Shown piece after piece: positions 1-5,526 of a DNA stretch of 5,930 nucleotides. Every line of letters starts with the position of its first letter. Positions within the stretch are counted from its first letter, which is position 1. A model generated the notes under the pieces. It searched no databases. It was not told where the DNA came from and worked only from the letters and a program-made list of their open reading frames with translations. The position numbers and the translations under genes were made by a program. The stretch comes from Actinomycetota bacterium (GTDB lineage Bacteria; Actinomycetota; Geothermincolia; Fen-727; Anoxymicrobiaceae), in contig PMDX01000254.1 of assembly GCA_003154635.1 (NCBI GenBank), forward strand, positions 1-5,930. The letters run 5' to 3'.

Positions 1-650
1 ACGGCGTGCGGGTCGCCCTCGAGGACGCTGCGGTCCATGAACGCTCCCGGGTCACCCTCGTCCGCGTTACATATCAGGTACTTGACGTCGCCCGGTGATT
101 TGCGGGCGAACCCCCACTTGGTGCCCGTCGGGAATCCGGCGCCGCCCCTGCCCCTTATGCCGGAGGCCGAGACCTCGTCAATTACCTCCTCGGGCGTCAT
201 CGAGGTGAGCGCCTTCTTCGCACCCTCGTAGCCGCCGATCCCGATATACTCATCGATGCTCTCCGGGTTTATCTTCCCGCAGTTGCGAAGTACGACACGG
301 AGCTGGTTCTCGAGGAAGTCACCCTCGCAGGCGTTCGGGTCCTCGCTCCTCTTCACGACCCAGTCCTCGATGACCTGGCCTTTACCGACGTGTTCGTCGA
401 GGAGTTGGGGCACTTTCTTGGCGGTGATGTCGCCGTAGATGACCGAGCCGCCCTCGCGGTCGAATATCTCTACGACGGGCTCCTTGAAGCAGAGGCCCAT
501 GCAGCCGGCGATGTCGAGGTCGACATCGTAGCCACCGCCCTCGACCGCCTCCTCGAGGGCATCCTTGACCGCGGTTGCGCCGGCGGCAATGCCACAGGTG
601 CCGTAGCCGAGGACTACCTTATACTTGTGCCCGTTGCCATTGCCGCTCAT
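1..650 (-). CDS. NuoF-type NADH-binding FMN/Fe-S subunit (HydB/HndC-like), 3' end cut off by the window
   Basis: This is the flavin subunit of an NADH-linked oxidoreductase, expected to oxidise NADH or reduce NAD+ at FMN and pass electrons to Fe-S clusters. The window holds 216 complete codons from the ATG at 650; the C-terminal part, including the usual 4Fe-4S site, is missing. Residues about 10-95 form a thioredoxin-like ferredoxin domain with GTCGIAAGA (C19) and GCMGLCFKEP (C50, C54). The Nqo1/NuoF core begins near 110, with the glycine-rich FMN-binding motif GIRGRGGAGFPTGTKW (164-179), then NADEGDPGAFMDR (195-207) and LEGDPHA. The N-terminal Fe-S domain is absent from E. coli NuoF and is typical of bifurcating hydrogenase HydB/HndC or formate dehydrogenase partners. 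The start overlaps the stop of the upstream NuoE-type gene by one base (TGATG), implying coupled translation. Which enzyme it serves cannot be decided here. The family call is firm; the HydB-like subtype is inferred. Confidence 0.93.
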   Translation of the reverse strand, partial: MSGNGNGHKYKVVLGYGTCGIAAGATAVKDALEEAVEGGGYDVDLDIAGCMGLCFKEPVVEIFDREGGSVIYGDITAKKVPQLLDEHVGKGQVIEDWVVKRSEDPNACEGDFLENQLRVVLRNCGKINPESIDEYIGIGGYEGAKKALTSMTPEEVIDEVSASGIRGRGGAGFPTGTKWGFARKSPGDVKYLICNADEGDPGAFMDRSVLEGDPHA

Positions 651-1177
651 CAGGCATCATCCCCTTCCGCTGCCGCGGTGGGGCCGGCGTACTGCTTGAG
701 TATCTTCTTGATGCCCGTCGGCTTGAGCTTGCCGTGGGTGTCGTCGCCCACTACCATGATCGGCGCCAGGGCACAGGCCCCGAGGCACATGACCGACTCG
801 AGCGTGAATTTGTTGTCCGGCGTGGTCTCGCCTTCCTTGACCCCCAACTGGTTGCTGACCTCGTCGGTTATCTGGGTCGCCCCGGCGACGTGGCACGCGG
901 TACCGTGGCAGACCTTGATGAGGTATTCGCCGATGGGATTGAGCCTGAACTGCGAGAAGAACGTCGCGACTCCGAACACCTGGCTCAGCTGGTAACCGGC
1001 TCGCTGCGCGAGCTCACGCATTATCTTCTCGTCGAGGTAGCCATAGGCGTCTTGTGCTTCCTGAAGGAGAGGGATGAGCGCGCCTTTCTCACTCCCGTAC
1101 TTGCTTATTATCTCGTCGACTGGACCCAGGTCGTCCACGTCGGCGAACCTGTTGGAACAGGTGCATTCTTTTTCCAT
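650..1177 (-). CDS. NuoE-type thioredoxin-like [2Fe-2S] subunit (HydC/HndA-like)
   Basis: This small electron-transfer subunit pairs with the NuoF-type flavoprotein encoded directly downstream. It is 175 aa, a normal length for the family. Residues about 15-75 form the helical N-terminal part (LIPLLQEAQDAYGYL and VFGVATFFSQF are characteristic). The thioredoxin-like C-terminal part carries the four [2Fe-2S] ligands as C90-x4-C95 (CHGTACHVAGA) and C131-x3-C135 (CLGACALAP). The frame is open upstream to 1327, but the start at 1177 is preferred: it has a strong AGGAGGA ribosome-binding site just upstream, the protein then begins where family members begin, and the extra 50 residues have no family character. 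An unusual C-x-C (C5, C7) lies at the extreme N-terminus. This is the first visible gene of the leftward operon, with a candidate promoter and operator near 1240-1290. It could belong to a hydrogenase, a formate dehydrogenase or a complex I variant. Confidence 0.95.
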   Translation of the reverse strand: MEKECTCSNRFADVDDLGPVDEIISKYGSEKGALIPLLQEAQDAYGYLDEKIMRELAQRAGYQLSQVFGVATFFSQFRLNPIGEYLIKVCHGTACHVAGATQITDEVSNQLGVKEGETTPDNKFTLESVMCLGACALAPIMVVGDDTHGKLKPTGIKKILKQYAGPTAAAEGDDA

Positions 1178-1180
1178 ATG

Positions 1181-1187
1181 TCCTCCT
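1181..1187 (-). promoter_or_regulatory. Strong ribosome-binding site fixing the NuoE-type start
   Basis: Read on the minus strand this is AGGAGGA, three bases before the ATG at 1177. It is a near-perfect anti-16S match and decides against the longer open frame that extends to 1327. Confidence 0.85.
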
Positions 1188-1252
1188 CGTGCCGGCTGGC
1201 AGAGACCCCCTGGACCCGGATATTCGCTGTGGCTCCGGTCACCGGTAACTTT

Positions 1253-1258
1253 ATCATA
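1253..1258 (-). promoter_or_regulatory. Candidate -10 element of the leftward redox operon
   Basis: On the minus strand this reads TATGAT, five of six bases matching TATAAT, about 75 nt before the NuoE-type ATG. The position 17-18 bases upstream has no good TTGACA match, so the promoter may depend on an activator or be mis-assigned. Transcription would begin near 1246 and give a leader of roughly 70 nt. Confidence 0.4.
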
Positions 1259-1274
1259 TTCCAGCACTGGAATA
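1257..1274. promoter_or_regulatory. Perfect 18-bp palindrome, likely operator
   Basis: TATTCCAG-CA-CTGGAATA is a perfect dyad with 8-base arms and a two-base centre. On the minus strand its final TA forms the start of the TATGAT -10-like element, so it fills the spacer region of the presumed promoter for the NuoE/NuoF-type operon. A regulator bound here would block the promoter, or could activate it from the spacer as MerR-type proteins do. The motif does not match the Rex, FNR or LexA consensus sequences I know, so the regulator is unassigned. The symmetry is seen directly; the operator role is inferred. Confidence 0.6.
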
Positions 1275-1393
1275 AGCAGTTCTACCGGTGTCATGAAATG
1301 GACAGCGGGATTACTCCAACAATCCAAATTTACTGGCTATTACTTTTTCGAGTTTTCTCAGATTGAATTTCGCAGTACTACCGTTACGTCAAA

Positions 1394-1409
1394 CCGGCGG
1401 TGTCGCCGG
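1394..1409. repeat. Short GC-rich hairpin in the intergenic region
   Basis: CCGGCG-GTGT-CGCCGG is a perfect 6-bp stem with a 4-base loop. On the minus strand it is followed by only three T residues (TTTGACG), so it is a poor intrinsic terminator. It may be a minor operator or chance symmetry. Confidence 0.3.
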
Positions 1410-1561
1410 GCCGATAACCAACCTGCCTTCGATCAATCTATCACGGACGATTATATTCTATTTATCCGAATCAAATCAGCAAATGATCGTTCGCAGGAAT
1501 TCCCCTTCCCACGCGAAAAACGTCATTATCTCGAGCGCGGTTTCACTGCTAGACTTGTGCT

Positions 1562-2287
1562 ATGGGTAAAGGTGAAGAATACATAGAGCGTAGATACCGC
1601 GGAGTGATGGAGCCCGAGGGGCTCACCTGCTACGAGGTCGCACTCGGTGAGAGCGACCTGTATGTCTGCACTGTCGGAGACCGTTCGAAGACCGCGAAGG
1701 AATCGCTTGAAATCCACAGGCGGGAGCTCGAAGAGTATCTGGGGAAACACCTCTCGTTCGGGACCAGCTTCCGGCCGGTACCCATTACGAGCGATGCGCC
1801 CGATATAGTCCTCGATATGGGAAAGGCCGCCGAGGTCTTCGACGTGGGCCCGATGGCCTCTGTCGCCGGAGCTATCGCGCAGTACGTCGGAACCGACCTC
1901 CTGCATTGTTCGCCTGAGGTCATAGTCGAGAACGGCGGTGACATCTTCCTTGCGGGCGCGGGTAAGCGCATGGTGCGGATATTCTCCGGAGGACAGGCCT
2001 CCGGTCTCGATGTCGTAGTAGAGATGCAGCCCGGCGGCGCGGGGCTTTGCACCTCGAGTGCGACGGTAGGCCCTTCGGTATCCCTCGGGCAGTCGGATGC
2101 CGTCACGGTGTTCGCTCCAACCGCCACTCTTGCCGACGCGGCGGCAAGTGCGATCGGCAATGTCGTAGTCACGGCGGAAGACATCAAACCGGCGCTGGAG
2201 TGGGCCAGGGAATTTGATGAGATCATGGGCGTGGTGATAGTAGTGGAGGGAAGCGTGGGAGCCTGGGGGGAAGTCGAACTGACCTGA
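1562..2287 (+). CDS. UPF0280 family protein (ApbE-like fold)
   Basis: This is a 241-aa cytosolic protein of the UPF0280 family, which is related in sequence and fold to the FAD:protein FMN transferase ApbE; its biochemical role is not established to my knowledge. Family signatures in order are ERRYRG (9-14), SDLYV (31-35), VGPMASVAGAIA (95-106), VENGGDIFL (122-130), GLCTSSATVGPS (161-172), SDAVTV (178-183) and ADAAASAIGN (191-200). There is no signal peptide or lipobox, unlike exported ApbE. The ATG at 1562 is the most upstream possible start because a TAG lies in frame at 1550-1552. The N-terminus then matches the family, but no Shine-Dalgarno sequence precedes it. An internal ATG at 1607 would cut into the conserved start. 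It is divergent from the flavin redox genes, and a 165-nt gap separates it from the signal peptidase gene. Family assignment is confident; function is unknown. Confidence 0.88.
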   Translation: MGKGEEYIERRYRGVMEPEGLTCYEVALGESDLYVCTVGDRSKTAKESLEIHRRELEEYLGKHLSFGTSFRPVPITSDAPDIVLDMGKAAEVFDVGPMASVAGAIAQYVGTDLLHCSPEVIVENGGDIFLAGAGKRMVRIFSGGQASGLDVVVEMQPGGAGLCTSSATVGPSVSLGQSDAVTVFAPTATLADAAASAIGNVVVTAEDIKPALEWAREFDEIMGVVIVVEGSVGAWGEVELT

Positions 2288-2452
2288 GCTCCGGTGAACC
2301 CGGATGTCCCGCGGTGCGTCTTTGATAGTGCAGCTGGAGTGTCCAGGACCCGTGATATCATCAATCCAAGCAAACAATCGCGGGCAGGGTAGTCAACGAC
2401 TCCCGCGAAAACGAATGGTATCATTGAAGAACTACTCGAGAGAGGCTATGGG
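2288..2452 (+). other. Spacer between the UPF0280 and signal peptidase genes
   Basis: This 165-bp gap has two small dyads: TCCGG-TGAAC-CCGGA (2290-2304), just after the UPF0280 stop, and CTGGA-GTG-TCCAG (2334-2346). Neither is followed by a T-run, so there is no clear terminator. TATCAT occurs at 2356-2361 and again at 2419-2424. Each matches five of six bases of a -10 element, but neither has a good -35. The signal peptidase operon may have its own promoter here or be read through from upstream. Confidence 0.4.
2438..2445 (+). promoter_or_regulatory. Ribosome-binding site fixing the TTG start of the signal peptidase gene
   Basis: GAGAGAGG ends seven bases before the TTG at 2453, an ideal spacing. 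The nearby ATG at 2448 is in another frame and only two bases from this site, so it is unlikely to be used. Confidence 0.6.
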
Positions 2453-3130
2453 TTGCGAAGATCAAGGGAAAGCAGCAACAACCGACAACAACAGCAACAG
2501 GGTTACGACCCATCCGGGCTGCCGCCACAGTACCCTTTGAACCAGCCGTACTGGCCACCACAGCAGCAACAGTATCCACCCGGACCGCCGCAGGACTCCG
2601 AGACCAAGAGCGAGCACGTGCTCCGAAGGATCGGGCTGGCCGGGTGGAGCGCGCTTCTGCTCATCCCGTTCCTGATCCTGCTGACCCTGTTCCTCATGCT
2701 GGTCTTCGTGGGGCGTCCATATATAGTGCATGGCAGCTCGATGTTCCCCACGCTCCACGATGGTGACCGTGTGTTCGTGGTGCCTTACCGCGGCAACACC
2801 ACGCCCGACCGCGGAGATGTTGTAGTGTTGCGCGACGTGGCCGGCAGCAGCGAGATGTTGATAAAACGGGTGGTTGGACTCGCGGGCGATAAGCTGACGT
2901 TCAAAGACCACGAGGTCATCGTCAACGACAAGTACCACCACAAGAACACCAACGTTTACGTGTCCGAGCCAACGCGATCGATACTCGTGCCTGACAACAC
3001 GCTCTTTGTGATGGGCGACAACGAGGCGCACTCCTACGACAGTCGCATTTTCGGCCCCGTGCCCTCGTCTAAAGTTGTCGGCAAGGCGTTGATGATCTTC
3101 TGGCCCGTCAGTGACGCCAAGAAGCTATAG
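2453..3130 (+). CDS. lepB: Signal peptidase I (leader peptidase, S26 family)
   Basis: This membrane-bound serine protease removes signal peptides from exported proteins. The product is 225 aa. It has a cytosolic Q/P-rich tail (residues 1-50, with runs QQQQQ and QQQQ), one transmembrane segment at about 62-87, then the catalytic domain on the outer face. Box B is HGSSMFPTL, with catalytic Ser96 just before Met. Box D is LIKRVVGLAGDKL, with the general-base Lys138. Box E is GDNEAHSYDSRIFGPV (188-202). The Ser-to-Lys spacing of 42 residues and the absence of a large inserted domain fit the short Gram-positive type. The start is TTG, chosen for the GAGAGAGG site upstream; the frame stays open back to 2393, but only a rare ATT at 2423 could begin it there. 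The stop codon overlaps the ribosome-binding site of ligA, nine bases before the ligA ATG, so the two genes are co-transcribed. The catalytic assignment is firm; the exact start is less so. Confidence 0.95.
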   Translation: MRRSRESSNNRQQQQQGYDPSGLPPQYPLNQPYWPPQQQQYPPGPPQDSETKSEHVLRRIGLAGWSALLLIPFLILLTLFLMLVFVGRPYIVHGSSMFPTLHDGDRVFVVPYRGNTTPDRGDVVVLRDVAGSSEMLIKRVVGLAGDKLTFKDHEVIVNDKYHHKNTNVYVSEPTRSILVPDNTLFVMGDNEAHSYDSRIFGPVPSSKVVGKALMIFWPVSDAKKL

Positions 3131-3139
3131 AGGAACTTC

Positions 3140-5164
3140 ATGGCCCAGGCAACGATACCGGAGGACGTCGGGAAGCAGGCAGAGCGCCTTCGCAAAGACC
3201 TCAACTATCACATCTACCGGTACTACAGCCTCGACGACCCGGTTGTGAGCGACGCTGAATACGACGAGATGTACCGCGCGCTGCTTGACCTCGAGAGCGA
3301 GCACCCCGGGCTCGTAACGAACGACTCGCCCACGCAGCGAGTCGGGCCGCCACCGTCGGCCGGATTTACGTCCGTCAGGCACCGTGGCAGGATGCTGAGC
3401 CTCGACAATGCATTCAACGAAGGCGAGCTCAAGGCATTCGATGAGAGGGTCACGCGCGGCCTGGGCGGCCGGACGGGCACCGTCGAGTACGTCTGCGAAC
3501 TCAAGATGGACGGCGTCGCCGTCGCCCTGACTTACGAAAACGGCCTGCTGGTCCAGGGAGCGACGCGAGGCGACGGAGAAGTCGGCGAGGATATTACACC
3601 AAACCTGCGTACCGTTCTTGCGGTGCCATTGAGATTGCTCGCGGAAACGCCGCCTGACCTCATAGAGGTCATCGGTGAGGTGTACATGCCCGAGGCCTCT
3701 TTCCAGAAGCTCAACAAAGACCGCCTCGACAACGGCGAGCCGGTCTTCGCGAACCCCAGAAACGCCGCCGCCGGTAGCTTGCGCCAGCTCAACCCGGCGG
3801 TGACGGCGAGCCGCAACCTGAACATGGTGACGTTCGGAGTAGCGTACTCCTCGTCCACGATACCGCAGTATCACCGGCAAGAGCTCGCATACCTGCGCGA
3901 CCTTGGCTTCAGGCTTGGGGAGCACAACGATAAGTTCTCGACAATAGACAAAGCGGCCGGCTTCTGTCTCGAATGGCAGAGGCGGCGTCGGGACCTTGAG
4001 TATGAGATAGACGGCGTTGTTGTGAAGGTCGATTCGCGTACCCAGCAGGATGCGCTCGGCGCTACCAGCAAGAGCCCGCGCTGGGCGATAGCATACAAGT
4101 TCCCTCCCGAGGAAAAGACCACGAAGGTGATAGATATCCTCGTCAGCGTCGGGCGCACGGGCGTGCTCACCCCTGTCGCCGTAATGGAGCCGGTGTTCGT
4201 CGCCGGTTCAACCGTCACGCATGCTACATTGCACAACGAGGACGAGGTAAAGCGCAAGGACGTACGGGTCGGTGATACGGTCATAGTGCGCAAGGCCGGT
4301 GATGTTATCCCCGAGGTCGTCAAGGTGATCACGGACAAGCGCACCATTAAAGAGGTCCCTTTCGAAATGCCCGAGCTGTGCCCTGTATGCCTTTCGCACG
4401 TCGAGCGAGAGGAGGGCGAGGCCGCGACCCGTTGCGTGAACGTCGCGTGCCCGGCCCAGACGTTCGGGCGCATCGCGCACTTCGGCAGCCGCGGGGCGAT
4501 GGATATCGACGGCCTTGGCAAAGAGACCATCTTAATACTGCTCGACCGCGGCTTCATCAAAGACGAAAGCGATATTTATTACCTGAAACGCGAACAGCTC
4601 TACGAGCTTCCCGGCTTCAAAGACAAGTCCGTCGATAACCTTGTGCACGCGATAGACATCGCCAGGGATAGGCCCACATGGAGGCTCCTGCATGGTCTCG
4701 GCATCAACCATGTTGGAGCTCATATGGCACAGGTGCTCGCCAAGGAGTTCCCCAGCATCGATGCGCTTTTGGCCGCAACAGAAGACGACCTTCTGGGGAT
4801 TGAAGGTGTTGGCCCACGCATCGCCGAGAGCGTGGCGTTATTTTTTGACCAGAGGGAAAACCAGACAGTGATAGAAAGGCTACGCGAAGCCGGTGTGCGA
4901 ATGGCCGACGAGGTCAAGGCCGGGAGTGGGGACGGCCCGCTCAAGGATAAGACGTTCGTCCTGACCGGTGCTCTTTCTGAGTTCACGCGTGAGCAGGCTT
5001 CAGAGATAATAGAAGAGCTCGGGGGAAAGGTAACAAGCTCGGTCAGCAAGAAGACAGATTACGTCCTCGCGGGCGCCGAGCCCGGTTCCAAGCTCGACAA
5101 GGCACGGTCGCTGGGCGTCGAGACGATGTCCGAGGCCGAATTCAAGCAGCTTACAGGCAGGTAA
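3140..5164 (+). CDS. ligA: NAD-dependent DNA ligase LigA
   Basis: LigA seals nicks in duplex DNA with NAD+ as adenylate donor, acting in replication and repair. At 674 aa it is full length with all domains: Ia (about 1-70), which binds NMN; adenylation domain (about 71-320) with catalytic Lys122 in CELKMDGVAV, ATRGDGEVGED (141-151), EIDGVVVKVD (289-298) and WAIAYKFPPEE (315-325); OB fold (about 325-405); a zinc finger with C414, C417, C432 and C437; helix-hairpin-helix region (about 445-590, with LPGF and IEGVGPRIAES); and a BRCT domain (about 600-674, LKDKTFVLTGALSEFTREQA). Met123 replaces the more usual Ile after the catalytic Lys, a mild change. The ATG follows AGAGGAA at the end of the signal peptidase gene with good spacing. 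No frameshift or truncation is seen. A ligA-gatC-gatA order is common in bacteria and implies one operon. Confidence 0.99.
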   Translation: MAQATIPEDVGKQAERLRKDLNYHIYRYYSLDDPVVSDAEYDEMYRALLDLESEHPGLVTNDSPTQRVGPPPSAGFTSVRHRGRMLSLDNAFNEGELKAFDERVTRGLGGRTGTVEYVCELKMDGVAVALTYENGLLVQGATRGDGEVGEDITPNLRTVLAVPLRLLAETPPDLIEVIGEVYMPEASFQKLNKDRLDNGEPVFANPRNAAAGSLRQLNPAVTASRNLNMVTFGVAYSSSTIPQYHRQELAYLRDLGFRLGEHNDKFSTIDKAAGFCLEWQRRRRDLEYEIDGVVVKVDSRTQQDALGATSKSPRWAIAYKFPPEEKTTKVIDILVSVGRTGVLTPVAVMEPVFVAGSTVTHATLHNEDEVKRKDVRVGDTVIVRKAGDVIPEVVKVITDKRTIKEVPFEMPELCPVCLSHVEREEGEAATRCVNVACPAQTFGRIAHFGSRGAMDIDGLGKETILILLDRGFIKDESDIYYLKREQLYELPGFKDKSVDNLVHAIDIARDRPTWRLLHGLGINHVGAHMAQVLAKEFPSIDALLAATEDDLLGIEGVGPRIAESVALFFDQRENQTVIERLREAGVRMADEVKAGSGDGPLKDKTFVLTGALSEFTREQASEIIEELGGKVTSSVSKKTDYVLAGAEPGSKLDKARSLGVETMSEAEFKQLTGR

Positions 5165-5197
5165 CATCAGTCCCTTTGTCCTCCGGGGGCGAAGGCC

Positions 5198-5209
5198 AGG
5201 ATGGGGGTG
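5198..5209 (+). promoter_or_regulatory. Purine-rich ribosome-binding region fixing the GTG start of gatC
   Basis: AGGATGGGGGTG lies just upstream of the GTG at 5215. The frame is open back to a TTG at 5176, but that codon has no ribosome-binding site and would add 13 Gly/Ser-rich residues outside the family pattern. Confidence 0.6.
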
Positions 5210-5214
5210 TATTC

Positions 5215-5499
5215 GTGGCTATCAGCATCGAAGACGTCGAACACGTCGCAAAGCTGGCCAGGCTCGCTTTGACCGACGAGGAAAAAGAGACGTTCAGGCG
5301 TCAACTCTCGGACGTGCTCGAACATGCGCGCGTGATCTCCGAGGTCGACACCGCCGACGTCCCTCCGACGAGTCACACATTGCCGCTGGTTAACGTTTTT
5401 CGTAAGGACGAGGCACGGCCCTCGCTGCCAACGGATGAGGTGACGAAGAACGCGTCGTGGGCCGTGGACGGAGCGTTTCGTGTGCCACGGATAGTCTAG
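5215..5499 (+). CDS. gatC: Aspartyl/glutamyl-tRNA amidotransferase subunit C
   Basis: GatC is the small subunit of the GatCAB amidotransferase, which converts Glu-tRNA(Gln) to Gln-tRNA(Gln) and/or Asp-tRNA(Asn) to Asn-tRNA(Asn). It wraps around GatA and holds it to GatB. With the GTG start the product is 94 aa, the usual family length. The start ISIEDVEHVAKLARLALTDEEKETF (residues 3-27) and the later DVPPTSHTLPLVNVFRKDEARPSL block are standard GatC features, and the protein ends in a typical ...DGAFRVPRIV tail. It lies 50 nt after ligA and 27 nt before gatA, in the same direction. A longer TTG start at 5176 is possible but poorly supported. No anomaly is seen. Confidence 0.95.
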   Translation: MAISIEDVEHVAKLARLALTDEEKETFRRQLSDVLEHARVISEVDTADVPPTSHTLPLVNVFRKDEARPSLPTDEVTKNASWAVDGAFRVPRIV

Positions 5500-5526
5500 G
5501 AAAAGACATTCGAGAGAAGAGGTCCG

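Larger units (their letters stand above)
1240..1290. repeat. Outer inverted repeat CACCGGTA/TACCGGTG around the palindrome
   Basis: CACCGGTA (1240-1247) and TACCGGTG (1283-1290) are exact 8-base inverted arms. Their midpoint (1265) nearly coincides with that of the inner palindrome (1265.5). Next to the arms, ACT at 1248-1250 and AGT at 1278-1280 extend the symmetry with a small offset. Relative to the presumed leftward start point near 1246, the arms lie around +1 and about -40. They could be a second operator pair for looping or cooperative binding, or the whole could be a cruciform-prone element. Confidence 0.55.
1178..1561. other. Divergent intergenic region, AT-rich, about 384 bp
   Basis: This gap separates the leftward redox operon from the rightward genes and should hold both promoters. 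The half nearest the NuoE-type gene contains nested inverted repeats and a -10-like hexamer (described separately). The part from about 1310 to 1560 is AT-richer, with a short GC hairpin at 1394-1409 and several AT hexamers, such as TATATT at 1452-1457, but no convincing -35/-10 pair on the plus strand. Frames that cross it show no recognisable protein, so I read it as non-coding. Confidence 0.7.

Noticed and set aside
1178..1327. 50-residue N-terminal extension of the NuoE-type protein
   Set aside because: The strong AGGAGGA site points to the ATG at 1177, and the extension would translate through the nested operator repeats and has no family similarity.
390..1366. Plus-strand open frames (201 and 263 codons) over the redox genes
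   Set aside because: They are antisense to the well-supported NuoE/NuoF-type genes and show no protein family features.
2290..2304. TCCGG-TGAAC-CCGGA hairpin as a terminator of the UPF0280 gene
   Set aside because: The stem is only 5 bp and no T-run follows, so an intrinsic terminator is not supported.
2334..2346. CTGGA-GTG-TCCAG dyad as a second copy of the 1257-1274 operator
   Set aside because: It shares the CTGGA/TCCAG pieces, but in the opposite arrangement with a different spacer, so it is not the same site.
1526..2377. Long minus-strand open frames opposite the UPF0280 gene (to 283 codons)
   Set aside because: No family character, Arg/His/Ser-rich translation, and the opposite strand encodes clear family motifs; these are shadows of GC-rich coding DNA.
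2304..2540. 78-codon plus-strand open frame overlapping the signal peptidase start
   Set aside because: It is out of frame with the signal peptidase, has low-complexity content from the CAG-rich DNA and no recognisable domain.
3125..3925. 266-codon minus-strand open frame opposite ligA
   Set aside because: It lies opposite the conserved adenylation domain of LigA and has no recognisable motif or ribosome-binding site.
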